Origin: Flagellimonas meishanensis
GTDB lineage: Bacteria; Bacteroidota; Bacteroidia; Flavobacteriales; Flavobacteriaceae
Assembly: GCF_019880545.1 (NCBI RefSeq)
Contig: NZ_JAINVW010000003.1
Span: 558,001 to 622,000, forward strand
Direction: 5' to 3'
Length of the DNA stretch: 64,000 bases
The position numbers were made by a program, and so were the translations under genes. Below are positions 52,821 through 62,233 of this stretch, in pieces. The notes below the pieces were generated by a model. That model was not told where the DNA came from. It was given only the letters and a program-made list of their open reading frames with translations, and searched no databases. Each line of letters starts with the position of its first letter. Within the stretch, counting starts at the first letter, position 1.

Positions 52821-53738
52821 TTGAAAAAAAGGAAGATAGAAATAGCCGTCGTCTCCGATGTTCATCTTGGCACCTATGGCAGCCATGCGGATGAACTCAT
52901 TGCCTATTTGAACAGCATACAACCAAAAAAGCTGATCTTGAACGGCGATATTATTGACATTTGGCAATTCAGCAAACGCTATTTTCCTGCTTCGCACTTA
53001 AAGGTGCTTAAAAAAATCATTGGTATGGCATCCAACGGAACGGAGGTATACTATATTACTGGCAACCATGATGAAATGCTCCGCAAGTTCAGTGACACAT
53101 CCATGGGCAACATCAAAATTGTAAACAAACTTGTTCTTGAACTTGACGGAAAAAAGGCATGGATTTTTCATGGCGATGTGTTCGATATATCGATACAAAA
53201 TGCCAAATGGCTGTCCAAACTGGGTGGACATGGCTATAATCTCCTCATTTTGACCAACAGCTTTGTGAACTGGTGTCTGGCTAAAATGGGCAAGGAAAAA
53301 TACTCACTGTCCAAACGCATTAAGAACAGTGTGAAAAGTGCCGTAAAATACATTCACAACTTTGAGAAAACCGCGGCCGACCTGGCCATAGAGAATCATT
53401 ATGATTATGTGGTGTGCGGCCACATCCATCAACCAAAAAAGGAGTATTACGAAAATAAGAATGGTCGTTGCCTCTATCTTAATTCGGGCGATTGGGTGGA
53501 AAATTTGACCGCTTTGGAATATTCCTTAAAACGCTGGCGAATTTACCACTATAGCCACGATCGCCTATCCCCTTTCTTTGCGGATGAGGATTTGAAGGAA
53601 ATGAACATGAACGAGCTCATAGCCTCCATAACCAATGGCAATGAGGAACTGCCCACCGATTTTTCAAACATTATTTCTGAAGACTTGGGAGAGGTTCCAA
53701 AAATAAGGAGTGAAAACGAAAAAACACTAGACGATTAG
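52821..53738 (+). CDS. LpxH-like UDP-2,3-diacylglucosamine diphosphatase
   Basis: A 305-aa calcineurin-fold phosphoesterase. Motifs: IAVVSDVHLGTYGSHADEL, LNGDIIDIWQFSKRYF, YITGNHDEMLRKF, WIFHGDVFD and VVCGHIHQPK, matching the LpxH/YbbF-type enzymes that cleave UDP-2,3-diacylglucosamine in lipid A synthesis. The start is uncertain: a TTG at 52821 gives MKKRKIEIAVV, and a TTG at 52800 adds seven residues. TATTTTG at 52795-52801 may be the -7 element, which favours the later start. The end overlaps the convergent FAD protein gene by 12 bases. Confidence 0.85.
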   Translation: MKKRKIEIAVVSDVHLGTYGSHADELIAYLNSIQPKKLILNGDIIDIWQFSKRYFPASHLKVLKKIIGMASNGTEVYYITGNHDEMLRKFSDTSMGNIKIVNKLVLELDGKKAWIFHGDVFDISIQNAKWLSKLGGHGYNLLILTNSFVNWCLAKMGKEKYSLSKRIKNSVKSAVKYIHNFEKTAADLAIENHYDYVVCGHIHQPKKEYYENKNGRCLYLNSGDWVENLTALEYSLKRWRIYHYSHDRLSPFFADEDLKEMNMNELIASITNGNEELPTDFSNIISEDLGEVPKIRSENEKTLDD

Positions 53739-56642
53739 TGCCTTTCGTAGGATTGACACCGGATGTTCTGCCAGCCTTCCGGTACCATCCTTAATCTGGT
53801 GCCTGCAACTGGTCCCATTGGCAGCAATCAAGGTGTTCTTGTCAGACTTCGATACAGATGGGAACAATTTGAGGCCACCCACCTTCATGCTTATGTCATA
53901 ATGCTCTTTCTCATACCCGAAGGACCCCGCCATTCCGCAGCATCCTGATGGTATGACGGTAACTTGATAGTTCTTTGGCAGATTGAGCATGTCAAAAGTG
54001 ACTTTTTGGTTGCTTAATGCCTTTTGATGGCAGTGATTATGGATTTTCACCTGGCGTTCATCCTCAGTGAACTGTTTCGATGTGATTCGTCCTGCAGCTA
54101 TTTCGGTTGCCAAAAACTCCTCTATTAAAAAAGACTGTTTAGCCAAACGCTCCAAAAGCGCTGTGTCGGTATGAAGCCGTTGGTATTCATCCCTAAAAGA
54201 GAGTATTGCCGAAGGTTCCAATCCCACTATGGGAATATCTTTTTCCAAAACGGGCTTTAGCTTTTTCAGATTTTCATCCACCAATTTCTTGGCTTGCTTT
54301 AAATAACCTTTGGATAAATAGGTCCTTCCGCTTTCTGCATAAAAAAGCTCCAAATCGTAGCCCAATCCGCATAACAGCGCTATGGCATCCTTTCCCACTT
54401 CAATATCGAGATATTTGGTGAACTCATCCAGGTAAAGAACCAACTTGCCCTTGGTCGGATTTGGGTTCATGGAACGGAACTGGTCCAAATACGCTTTAAA
54501 ATTAAAGTTGTGGACACTGGGGAAACTTCGCTCCATCGAAACACCGGAAAATCTTTTCAAAAGTCCGCTAAGGATTTTTGATCCATAAATGCCATTGGTG
54601 AACCAGGCCATTTTGCTCCCAAGTGCATTCAACTTGGTGTTGTGGGCAAACAATTTACTCCGCAAGCTATACCCATTCGATTCTTGATATTGATAAAGAA
54701 ACTCGGCCTTGAGTGTGGCAATGTCGACATTGCTGGGGCATTCGCTTGCACACGCCTTGCAACTCAGGCAAAGGTCGAAAACATTCTTGAGCTCTTCTTG
54801 ATCGAACCGATTGGTTTTTTCGGAATGGGTCAAGAACTCGCGGAGGGCATTTGCCCTTGCCCTTGTGGTGTCCTTTTCGTTTTTGGTGGCATGATAGCTT
54901 GGACACATGCCACCTTTCACGGTATGACTTTTTCTGCAATCCCCGCTTCCATTGCATTTTTCGGCCGCCTTCAAAATCCCTTCACTGTCGGAGAAATCCA
55001 TCAGTGTGCTTATCGTGGGTTCCTCCCTGTTCACTTCATAGCGGAGGGACTCGTCCATGGGAAAAGCATCAACAATCTTTCCTGGATTGAATATGTTCTT
55101 TGGGTCAAAAAGCGTTTTGATCCGTTTCAACAGTTGATAGTTGGACTCCCCTATCATCAAAGGAATAAATTCTGCCCTAACGATCCCATCACCGTGCTCC
55201 CCACTGAAGCTCCCCTTATATTTTTTGGTCAAATGGGCCACTTCCGTGGTTATGGAACGGAACAGGACCACATCTTCCGACTTTTTGAGGTTCAAAATGG
55301 GTCGCAAATGCAGTTCCCCAGCTCCGGCATGGGCATAATAAACGGCATCCTGCCCGTATCTTTTCATGATCTGGGTAAATTCCCCGATAAAGTCCTTTAA
55401 ATCTTCCAAGGCCACTGCGGTGTCTTCTATGCAGGCCACTGCCTTGCGGTCGCCCACCATGTTACCCAAAAGGCCCAAGCCGGCTTTGCGCAGTTCCAAG
55501 GCCTTGTTGATGTCATCTCCTCGCAACACGGGACTGGCATAGCTGAATCCAGTTCCCTGAATGGTCCCGAGCAGTGCATCCAATTGTTGTTGTAGCTCTT
55601 GTTCCGTCTCTCCCCGAACTTCCAACATCAATATCCCGGCCGGATCGCCTTCCACAAAAAAACGATTCTCCAACTGGGCACGGTTGTTTTTTGTACAATC
55701 CAGAATCACCTTGTCCATCATCTCACACGTGTGCAGGTTGTGCCGCATCACAGGGGCCACATCGCTCAGACAATCTTCCAGGCTTCTGTAATGTGTGGCA
55801 ACCATGGCGGACAGGGGCGGTGGTAGGTCGTCCAGTTGCAGTGTTATTTCTGTGGTTAGGGCAAGTGTTCCTTCGCTGCCAGCAAGTAATTTACATAGGT
55901 TTATTTTTCGTTGGGACCCACCAAAAAGATTGCCCTTCAACAGTTCATCTACCGCATAGCCCGTGTTCCTGCGGTGTATGCTTGCTTTGGGGAATTCCTT
56001 TTTTATACTTTTTTGAATCTCCGGATTGGAAAGCTCTGCCGATAGCTTGGCATAAATGGCACCTTCCAGGGTGTTTTCGTTTTTCTTACGTTCAAATGTG
56101 TCTTGGTCCACTTCCGAGAACAAAGCTTCGCTGCCATCGGATAAAACACAGCGCAAGGAAACTACCTTGTCCCTTGTTACGCCATATTGAATGGAAGTGG
56201 TCCCCGACGAGTTATTGCCCACCATTCCGCCGATCATACAGCGATTGGATGTGGATGTGTTCGGTCCGAAGAACAGTCCGAAAGGTTGCAGGTACTGGTT
56301 CAGTTCATCACGCACCACTCCGGGCTGCACGCATATCTGTTTTTTTTCCTTATCAAAATGAAGTATTTCAGTGAAATGTCTGGATACATCCACCACAATG
56401 CCATCTCCGACACATTGTCCTGCCAAAGAGGTTCCAGCTGTTCTAGGAATTAGCCCTATCCCATGTTGTTCCGCAAAGCGGACCAAGCATTTGATATCCC
56501 CTTTATCCTTGGGGTAGGCCACTGCCAATGGAACTTTTCTGTACACGGAGGCGTCAGTGGCATAGAGCGTCCTGCTGAGATTGTCTGTCAACAACTCCCC
56601 TTGCATTGCTTCTGCAAGAGGTTTTAACAATGATTTATTCAA
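53727..56642 (-). CDS. FAD-linked oxidase / Fe-S oxidoreductase fusion (D-lactate dehydrogenase-like)
   Basis: A 971-aa three-part flavoprotein. Residues 1-250 form the FAD_binding_4 domain (LIPRTAGTSLAGQCVGDGIV, MIGGMVGNNSSGTTSIQYG). Residues 270-540 are the FAD-oxidase C domain (GEHGDGIVRAEFIP). Then two 4Fe-4S sites (CNGSGDCRKSHTVKGGMCP and CLSCKACASECPSNVDIATLK) and a CCG pair (HNHCHQKALSNQ, SGCCGMAGSFGYEKEH). Such Dld3/GlcD-GlcF fusions oxidise D-2-hydroxy acids, probably D-lactate, to the quinone pool. The start is a TTG at 56642 (an in-frame stop lies further upstream and no ATG intervenes). Confidence 0.92.
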   Translation of the reverse strand: MNKSLLKPLAEAMQGELLTDNLSRTLYATDASVYRKVPLAVAYPKDKGDIKCLVRFAEQHGIGLIPRTAGTSLAGQCVGDGIVVDVSRHFTEILHFDKEKKQICVQPGVVRDELNQYLQPFGLFFGPNTSTSNRCMIGGMVGNNSSGTTSIQYGVTRDKVVSLRCVLSDGSEALFSEVDQDTFERKKNENTLEGAIYAKLSAELSNPEIQKSIKKEFPKASIHRRNTGYAVDELLKGNLFGGSQRKINLCKLLAGSEGTLALTTEITLQLDDLPPPLSAMVATHYRSLEDCLSDVAPVMRHNLHTCEMMDKVILDCTKNNRAQLENRFFVEGDPAGILMLEVRGETEQELQQQLDALLGTIQGTGFSYASPVLRGDDINKALELRKAGLGLLGNMVGDRKAVACIEDTAVALEDLKDFIGEFTQIMKRYGQDAVYYAHAGAGELHLRPILNLKKSEDVVLFRSITTEVAHLTKKYKGSFSGEHGDGIVRAEFIPLMIGESNYQLLKRIKTLFDPKNIFNPGKIVDAFPMDESLRYEVNREEPTISTLMDFSDSEGILKAAEKCNGSGDCRKSHTVKGGMCPSYHATKNEKDTTRARANALREFLTHSEKTNRFDQEELKNVFDLCLSCKACASECPSNVDIATLKAEFLYQYQESNGYSLRSKLFAHNTKLNALGSKMAWFTNGIYGSKILSGLLKRFSGVSMERSFPSVHNFNFKAYLDQFRSMNPNPTKGKLVLYLDEFTKYLDIEVGKDAIALLCGLGYDLELFYAESGRTYLSKGYLKQAKKLVDENLKKLKPVLEKDIPIVGLEPSAILSFRDEYQRLHTDTALLERLAKQSFLIEEFLATEIAAGRITSKQFTEDERQVKIHNHCHQKALSNQKVTFDMLNLPKNYQVTVIPSGCCGMAGSFGYEKEHYDISMKVGGLKLFPSVSKSDKNTLIAANGTSCRHQIKDGTGRLAEHPVSILRKALIV

Positions 56643-56731
56643 TTTGGAACAATTTTTGGAAACTAAAACAGCGTTTTAAACGTAAATCTAACACAAAACT
56701 ATCTCTAATTTTAAACTTAAAAGAGAAACAC

Positions 56732-57229
56732 ATGAAGATTACCACATTATTTTCCGTACTTTTTTTATTTGGAACAATTGCAGTAAGTGCGCAGAGCATT
56801 TCCGAGCATGCACTTGGGCTCCGCTTGGGTGATAGCGACGGTTTTGGGGCCGAGATCTCCTACCAAAAGTCCATTGGCCAGCGAAACAGGGCTGAATTTG
56901 ACCTAGGTTGGAGGGACAGCCGAAACTTTGATGCCTTTAAGCTGACGGGGCTCTACCAATGGGTACACCAATTGGATGGAAATTTCAACTGGTACTATGG
57001 CGTTGGTGGTGGACTTGGAAGCGTTGATTTTGATCCCGCACCCGGTTTTGACGATGACGATGATGGGGTTTTCATATTTGCGGCCGGCGACATCGGGATA
57101 GAGTACAATTTTGACATCCCATTGCTACTGTCACTGGATTTCAGACCGGAAATTGGACTTGTTGGGTACGATGGGTTCGACAATGATTTTGATTTTGACA
57201 TTGCCCTCGGTATACGGTACCAATTCTAG
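56732..57229 (+). CDS. Outer-membrane beta-barrel protein (165 aa)
   Basis: A 165-aa exported protein (cleavage after AVSAQ). The mature part alternates strands rich in Gly and aromatic residues (EISYQKSIGQRNRAEFDLGW, LTGLYQWVHQLDGNFNWYYG, DIGIEYNFDIPLLLSLDFRP) and ends in an aromatic residue (RYQF), the typical Omp signal; an acidic loop (GFDDDDDGV) follows the fourth strand. The ATG at 56732 fits the signal peptide. Function unknown. Followed by a strong terminator. Confidence 0.8.
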   Translation: MKITTLFSVLFLFGTIAVSAQSISEHALGLRLGDSDGFGAEISYQKSIGQRNRAEFDLGWRDSRNFDAFKLTGLYQWVHQLDGNFNWYYGVGGGLGSVDFDPAPGFDDDDDGVFIFAAGDIGIEYNFDIPLLLSLDFRPEIGLVGYDGFDNDFDFDIALGIRYQF

Positions 57230-57250
57230 GAAAATTCAACATAATTTATT

Positions 57251-57287
57251 GCCCTTGGCTTTTTTTCAAAAGGTCAGGGGCTTTTTT
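57251..57287 (+). terminator. Rho-independent terminator after the beta-barrel gene
   Basis: A 14-bp stem (57251-57264 with 57268-57281, two G.T wobbles, 3-nt loop) is followed by six T at 57282-57287. Confidence 0.85.
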
Positions 57288-57330
57288 ATGCCATAAGTAA
57301 TGAATACCTTAGCACTTTTAAAACAACAGA

Positions 57331-58446
57331 ATGAAACGAATATTGATACCCATTATGGGCATACTTGTTTTGGGGTCCTGTGGGTCCAAACCTGATGGAT
57401 ATACCTTGAACGCCAAGGTGGTTGGAGATTTGGAAAACGGAACCAAGGTCTATCTAAAGACCACTGACTCCCTCAATCAACTGGTAGATATAGATTCCAG
57501 CGCCATTGAAAATGGCACCTTCGCCTTTCAAGGCATGCAAACGGAACCCAAGGTCCACTATATCTTTATTGATGACAACAGGGGAAATGTCCCTTTTGTG
57601 CTGGAAAATGGCGACATCGAAATCTCGTTCCAAAAAGACAGCATGAACTATGCAAAACTCAAGGGCACTGAGCAGAACGAACTTTTCATGGATTTTTTGG
57701 AAGGGTCTAGGAAATTATCGGAAAGGGCAGCCTCCATGCAGAATGATATGCGAATAGCTGCACAAAGAAGGGATACCGCCACGGTCACCTCTTTAAGGGA
57801 AGAATATATTGAATTTCAAGAAGAGGTCAATAACTATAATATTGACTATGTAAAGCAAAATCCCAATGCCTTGATTTCGGTATTGGTCATTGGCAGTTTG
57901 ATGAATACCAAAACCGTCCCTGCCGATGAGATCAAGCAGATGTATGAGAATTTGACCCCAGAGATGAAGGCAACGGAACCTGGAAAAAGGTTAAAGGAAC
58001 AACTGGACAAAACCGAAGCTACCGAGGTAGGTGCCATTGCACCGGAATTTTCGGCCCCTACTCCCGATGGAGATTTATTGGCATTGAGCGACGTGAAAAA
58101 GAAAAGCAAGCTTACGTTGATTGACTTTTGGGCCGCATGGTGCAGGCCCTGTCGTGCCGAAAACCCCAATATTGTTTCCATATACCACAAGTATCATGAC
58201 AAAGGCTTTAACGTGGTCGGGGTTTCCTTGGATACCAAGGCCGAGACTTGGAAAAAAGCCATTGAGGATGATGGGCTGGTATGGAACCATATTTCCAATC
58301 TGATGCGCTTTAATGATCCCATTGCCCAATTGTACAACATCAATGCCATACCCGCCGCATTTTTATTGGATGAAAACGGGGTTATCGTGGCAAAAGATCT
58401 TAGAGGACCCGCCTTGGAGCAAAAAGTGGCGGAGTTGCTCAACTAA
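57331..58446 (+). CDS. TlpA-family thiol:disulfide oxidoreductase with DUF4369 domain, lipoprotein
   Basis: A 371-aa lipoprotein (lipobox LVLGSCGSK). Residues about 30-130 are DUF4369 (YTLNAKVVGDLENGTKVYLK, VHYIFIDDNRGNVPFVLENG); a helical linker follows; the C-terminal 140 residues are an AhpC/TlpA-type thioredoxin domain with active site WAAWCRPCRAENP and FNVVGVSLDTKAETWKKAI. It reduces disulfides in the periplasm, perhaps for cytochrome maturation. A TACCTTAG at 57305-57312 is a near -7 element. Followed by a terminator. Confidence 0.93.
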   Translation: MKRILIPIMGILVLGSCGSKPDGYTLNAKVVGDLENGTKVYLKTTDSLNQLVDIDSSAIENGTFAFQGMQTEPKVHYIFIDDNRGNVPFVLENGDIEISFQKDSMNYAKLKGTEQNELFMDFLEGSRKLSERAASMQNDMRIAAQRRDTATVTSLREEYIEFQEEVNNYNIDYVKQNPNALISVLVIGSLMNTKTVPADEIKQMYENLTPEMKATEPGKRLKEQLDKTEATEVGAIAPEFSAPTPDGDLLALSDVKKKSKLTLIDFWAAWCRPCRAENPNIVSIYHKYHDKGFNVVGVSLDTKAETWKKAIEDDGLVWNHISNLMRFNDPIAQLYNINAIPAAFLLDENGVIVAKDLRGPALEQKVAELLN

Positions 58447-58469
58447 AAAGTTTGTCAAACAAATGATTC

Positions 58470-58493
58470 AAGGCCCTAGTATGGGTCTTTTTT
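58470..58493 (+). terminator. Rho-independent terminator after the TlpA gene
   Basis: Stem AGGCCC/GGGTCT with one G.T pair and a short loop (58471-58487) leads into a run of six T. Located about 25 bases after the TlpA stop. Confidence 0.65.
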
Positions 58494-58499
58494 GTTTGA

Positions 58500-59150
58500 T
58501 TATATTTTGCCCATTTTTTCCAAGGCAAACAAAATTGCGATGGGCACGGCCAACAAAATAACAATCCAGGTGTCCGTAACAAAAAGCTCAGGTTTGAACA
58601 AAAGGGTCACGGCATATCCGCCAATGGCCCCGCCAAAGTGTGCGGTATGGCCAATATTGCCCAACCTGCTCCTCATCCCATAAATGGAATATAGCAGATA
58701 GGCAATCCCCAACACATAGGCCGGCAAAGGAATCGGGATGAACATGATCCCCAATTGCATTTCAGGATACAAGAGAATTGCCGCATACAGCACCCCCGTG
58801 ACCGCTCCACTCGCCCCAACCGCGCTGTAATGTGGTTCGTCCTTATGGAAAAAAAGCGCCAACAAGCTTCCCGCAATCAAGCTGATAAAGTATATGATCA
58901 AAAATTTCCCCGGGCCAAACCAGTTGATCACGACATTGGCAAAAAAATAGAGCGTGAACATGTTGAAAAACAGATGTGAAATATCCACATGCAAGAATCC
59001 AGAGGTTACTGTTCGCTCCCGTTGGCCGGCCCTTATGGAGCCAATGTTGAATTTATAACGGTCAAAAAAAACGGAGTCGTTAAAACCCCTCAAGGAAACC
59101 AGGACATTTGCAGCAATAATGGCAATGGTGGCAATATGTAAATTGTACAT
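58500..59150 (-). CDS. Rhomboid-family intramembrane serine protease
   Basis: A 216-aa protein with six membrane segments. The dyad is visible: Ser114 in YSAVGASGAVTGVLYA and His171 in GHTAHFGGAIGGYA; HVDISHLFFNMFTLYFF is the conserved helix-2 HN region. It cleaves membrane-spanning substrates; targets are unknown. Divergent from the LpxL-type acyltransferase with shared palindromic promoter. Confidence 0.95.
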   Translation of the reverse strand: MYNLHIATIAIIAANVLVSLRGFNDSVFFDRYKFNIGSIRAGQRERTVTSGFLHVDISHLFFNMFTLYFFANVVINWFGPGKFLIIYFISLIAGSLLALFFHKDEPHYSAVGASGAVTGVLYAAILLYPEMQLGIMFIPIPLPAYVLGIAYLLYSIYGMRSRLGNIGHTAHFGGAIGGYAVTLLFKPELFVTDTWIVILLAVPIAILFALEKMGKI

Positions 59151-59170
59151 GGGCGTGTAAGGTTAAGATT

Positions 59171-59188
59171 CAAATATAGCTATATTTG
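59171..59188. promoter_or_regulatory. Perfect 18-nt palindrome formed by two divergent -7 elements
   Basis: CAAATATAGCTATATTTG is self-complementary and contains TATATTTG on both strands: 59181-59188 for the acyltransferase (ATG 59205) and 59178-59171 for the rhomboid gene (ATG 59150). Expected leaders are about 10-14 bases each. Confidence 0.65.
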
Positions 59189-59204
59189 CACACAAGAATT
59201 GTAT

Positions 59205-60101
59205 ATGCAACTTGTAGTATTTGTTCTTGCCTATCCCCTGCTCTGGTTGATTTCCAGGCTTCCCTTCCGAATTCTCTATATACTTTCCGATGGTGTGTTC
59301 GTGTTACTTTATCACGTTTTCGGCTATCGAAAAAAGGTGGTTAGGAACAATTTGGCGCTGGTCTTTCCAGAAAAGTCCACCCAGGAAAGGTTACAAATAG
59401 AAAAGAAGTTCTACAAGCATCTTTGCGACATGTTCATTGAGATGATTAAGACCTTGGGGATATCGGATGCCCAAATGAATAAAAGGTATGCATTTACAAA
59501 TGTTGAAGAATTCTTGCGATGGGAAAACAGTGGCAAGCATGTGATGATAATGATGCCGCACTACGCCAGTTGGGAGTGGGTCTTTTCGTTAAATACCCAA
59601 ATCAAATCCAAGGCCTACGCAATTTATCAACCGATACAAAACAAGTACTTTGATAAGCTGGTGCGTGACATCCGTAGCAAATATGGCACAACCCTCATAA
59701 GAACCTATGAAAGCAGAAAAATCCTAAAGGATGCCAAAAAAGCGAACGAATTGATAACCGTGGGCATTATTAGCGACCAGTCCCCTATGGTCAATAGGGC
59801 CCGCCATTGGTCAAAATTCATGGGCATTATGGTACCCATCCATGTTGGGGGTGAGGAACTTTGCAAGGATCATGGCATGATTCCCGTGTACTTAAAGGTA
59901 GAGAAAGTTGGACGTGGACAATATCAGGCAACCTTCAAAACTTTGTCCGAAAATCCAAAGAAAGTTGAAGATTATAAGATTTCGGAGGATTTCCTAAAGG
60001 AAGTGGAAGCCTCTATTTATGAAGCTCCCGAATATTACTTTTGGACCCACAAACGATGGAAGCACAGGAACAAAGTACCCAAGGAATTTCAAAATTCCTG
60101 A
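59205..60101 (+). CDS. LpxL/HtrB-type lysophospholipid (lipid A) acyltransferase
   Basis: A 298-aa membrane-anchored protein. Hydrophobic start (LVVFVLAYPLLWLISRLP), then the HtrB/LpxL pattern: RKKVVRNNLALVFPEK, MPHYASWEWVFSL (HxxxxE at the catalytic site, instead of HxxxxD), VGIISDQSPMVNRARHW and GVMVPIHVGGEELCK-like region (MGIMVPIHVGGEELCKDHG). It transfers an acyl chain to lipid A or its precursor. The ATG at 59205 is chosen over a TTG two codons upstream because of the promoter at 59181-59188. Confidence 0.9.
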   Translation: MQLVVFVLAYPLLWLISRLPFRILYILSDGVFVLLYHVFGYRKKVVRNNLALVFPEKSTQERLQIEKKFYKHLCDMFIEMIKTLGISDAQMNKRYAFTNVEEFLRWENSGKHVMIMMPHYASWEWVFSLNTQIKSKAYAIYQPIQNKYFDKLVRDIRSKYGTTLIRTYESRKILKDAKKANELITVGIISDQSPMVNRARHWSKFMGIMVPIHVGGEELCKDHGMIPVYLKVEKVGRGQYQATFKTLSENPKKVEDYKISEDFLKEVEASIYEAPEYYFWTHKRWKHRNKVPKEFQNS

Positions 60102-60208
60102 TTTTTGCCATTCCTTTCCCGCTTTCATTATAGTCATATTCTTTTCTTAAAATCACACCCATTTTAGAGATTGATTTATATTTTAAAGAACACTAAAACA
60201 ATCAAAAA

Positions 60209-60745
60209 ATGAAATATTTTATAATCCCTGCATTTCTGCTGCTTTTTGGATTTACCTCGGCCCAAAAGGGGCAAGTTGTCCAAGTCTCCGATGAAATCTT
60301 GAAATCCATTGAAGTAGATATTTGGATTCCATTTATGGAAGCCTATAATGAATCCGATTCGGAAAAATTAAAGTCCATACATTCCCAAAACATAATAAGA
60401 GTCTCCTTGGATCAAAACCAAATTCAAACCGGGGAAGCCTATTTGGAACGATTTGGCAACTTTGTTGAGGGCACCAAGGAACGAGGGGGGCAGATAGGAA
60501 TAGCCTTTGCAATCCTGTCCACGGCCTTGGACGAAACCGAACAATTGGCCCATCAAAGTGGCTACTATCGTTTCAGCTCAAAGAATCCTGAAGACGAAGA
60601 GCTTGTAATTAGAGGATATGGTCAATTCGATGTTGGGCTTAAACAGGAAAACGGTGTATGGAAAATTTGGCTGGACTCCGATAAGCGAATCCAGCTGTCC
60701 AATGAGGAGTTTGACGCGCAAGAAATTGTTTATAAATTAAAGTAA
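60209..60745 (+). CDS. Exported NTF2-fold protein (DUF4440-like)
   Basis: A 178-aa exported protein (cleavage near GFTSAQKG). The sequence WIPFMEAYNESDSEKLKSIH followed by NIIRVSLDQNQIQTGEAY and a strand-rich end with WKIWLDSDKRI is the pattern of SnoaL/NTF2-like DUF4440 proteins. Function unknown. A TATATTTT at 60177-60184 is one base off the -7 consensus. Its stop is 4 bases from the convergent glmM gene. Confidence 0.65.
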   Translation: MKYFIIPAFLLLFGFTSAQKGQVVQVSDEILKSIEVDIWIPFMEAYNESDSEKLKSIHSQNIIRVSLDQNQIQTGEAYLERFGNFVEGTKERGGQIGIAFAILSTALDETEQLAHQSGYYRFSSKNPEDEELVIRGYGQFDVGLKQENGVWKIWLDSDKRIQLSNEEFDAQEIVYKLK

Positions 60746-60749
60746 TGAT

Positions 60750-62141
60750 TTAATTTATTTTTGCAACTTCCTTAATCTCAGAAATAATCATATCTGCAAG
60801 GTCATCGGCCTCCGTTTGCGATTTCGCTTCCGTATATACACGAATGATAGGCTCCGTATTGGACTTTCTCAGATGTACCCAGTTTTCCGGAAAATCAATC
60901 TTTACCCCATCGATTGTCGAAACCTTTTCATCTTTGTATTTCTTGTGCATGGCATCGAGTAAACTGTCCACGTCCAGGTCGGGCGTCAACTGAATCTTCT
61001 TTTTACTCATAAAATAACTGGGGTAAGTCGCTCGAAGCTCTGCCACTGTTCCACCTCTTTCTGCCAATAGCATCAAGAACAGGGCGGTGCCGACCAGGGC
61101 ATCCCGACCATAATGGCTTTCAGGGTAGATGATTCCACCATTGCCCTCACCCCCTATTATGGCATTGATAGCTTTCATTTTGGTCACAACGTTCACCTCA
61201 CCAACGGCAGCAGCCTCGTAACGCCCTCCGTGTTTTTCCGTAACGTCGCGCAAGGCCCGCGAGGAAGAGAGATTGGATACCGTGTTCCCCTTGGTCTTGC
61301 CAAGAACATAATCCGCACAGGCAACCAAGGTATATTCCTCGCCAAACATTTCCCCGTCATTGCTGATAAAGGCCAATCGGTCCACATCGGGATCCACTAC
61401 AATGCCAAAATCTGCCCTTTCCTCAACCACCTTTTTACAAATATCCCCCAAATGCTCCTTCAATGGTTCGGGATTGTGGGGAAAATGGCCGGTGGGCTCA
61501 CAATAGAGTTTGACCACCTCTACACCAAACGACTCCAATAATTTTGGGATGGCAATGCCTCCTGTGGAATTCACCCCATCAACCACGACCTTAAAACGCT
61601 TTTCTTTTATAACATCTGCATCCACTAACGTTAGGTTCAGGACTTCATCAATGTGAATGTCGATATAGGCATCATTTTTAACAACTTTGCCCAACTCATC
61701 CACCTCTGCGAACTCAAAATCCTCCTTTTCGGCCAATTCCAAGATCTTTATGCCCTGCTCGGCATCCAAAAACTCTCCTCTTTCATTCAACAACTTCAAT
61801 GCATTCCATTGTTTTGGATTATGGCTTGCAGTCAAAATGATACCTCCATCTGCCTTTTCCAAAGGCACGGCAATTTCCACGGTAGGTGTTGTGGAAAGTC
61901 CAAGGTCAATCACATCTATGCCCAATCCCACTAAAGTCGACACCACTAAATTTTGGATCATCTCACCAGAGATTCGGGCATCCCTCCCAATGACAACTGT
62001 CAATTTCTCCTTTTGGGTGTAGCCCTTCAACCACGTGCCATAAGCAGCCGCAAATTTGACCGCATCCAAGGGCGTTAGGTTTTCGTTTGTGCGGCCCCCA
62101 ATGGTTCCCCGTATCCCCGAGATTGATTTGATCAGTGTCAT
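60750..62141 (-). CDS. glmM: Phosphoglucosamine mutase
   Basis: A 463-aa alpha-D-phosphohexomutase. The phosphoserine loop is ILTASHNPKQWNALKLL, the metal loop VDPDVDRLAF, the sugar-binding loop GGEGNGGIIYPESHYGRDA and the C-terminal phosphate site RKSNTEPIIRVYTEA. It converts glucosamine-6-phosphate to glucosamine-1-phosphate for UDP-GlcNAc, peptidoglycan and lipid A. Phosphomannomutase activity cannot be excluded from motifs, but the length and layout match the Bacteroidota GlmM. Confidence 0.88.
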   Translation of the reverse strand: MTLIKSISGIRGTIGGRTNENLTPLDAVKFAAAYGTWLKGYTQKEKLTVVIGRDARISGEMIQNLVVSTLVGLGIDVIDLGLSTTPTVEIAVPLEKADGGIILTASHNPKQWNALKLLNERGEFLDAEQGIKILELAEKEDFEFAEVDELGKVVKNDAYIDIHIDEVLNLTLVDADVIKEKRFKVVVDGVNSTGGIAIPKLLESFGVEVVKLYCEPTGHFPHNPEPLKEHLGDICKKVVEERADFGIVVDPDVDRLAFISNDGEMFGEEYTLVACADYVLGKTKGNTVSNLSSSRALRDVTEKHGGRYEAAAVGEVNVVTKMKAINAIIGGEGNGGIIYPESHYGRDALVGTALFLMLLAERGGTVAELRATYPSYFMSKKKIQLTPDLDVDSLLDAMHKKYKDEKVSTIDGVKIDFPENWVHLRKSNTEPIIRVYTEAKSQTEADDLADMIISEIKEVAKIN

Positions 62142-62163
62142 ATACCTGTTGAAAAAGTTTTTG

Positions 62164-62171
62164 CAAATATA
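62164..62171 (-). promoter_or_regulatory. -7 element TATATTTG for glmM
   Basis: CAAATATA on the plus strand reads as a perfect TAnnTTTG on the minus strand, 23 bases upstream of the glmM ATG. Confidence 0.55.
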
Positions 62172-62233
62172 AAGGGCTGTTCCCTATTCCATGTTTCGAA
62201 TTTGTAAATTTCACCACAAAACCCAATAATCCC

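Noticed and set aside
54642..55400. A 252-codon plus-strand frame
   Set aside because: Also antisense to the FAD/Fe-S oxidoreductase; composition reflects the complementary strand only.
55574..56374. A 266-codon open frame on the plus strand inside the FAD/Fe-S oxidoreductase gene
   Set aside because: It lies antisense to a gene with clear domain motifs; its Pro/His-rich translation has no recognisable family.
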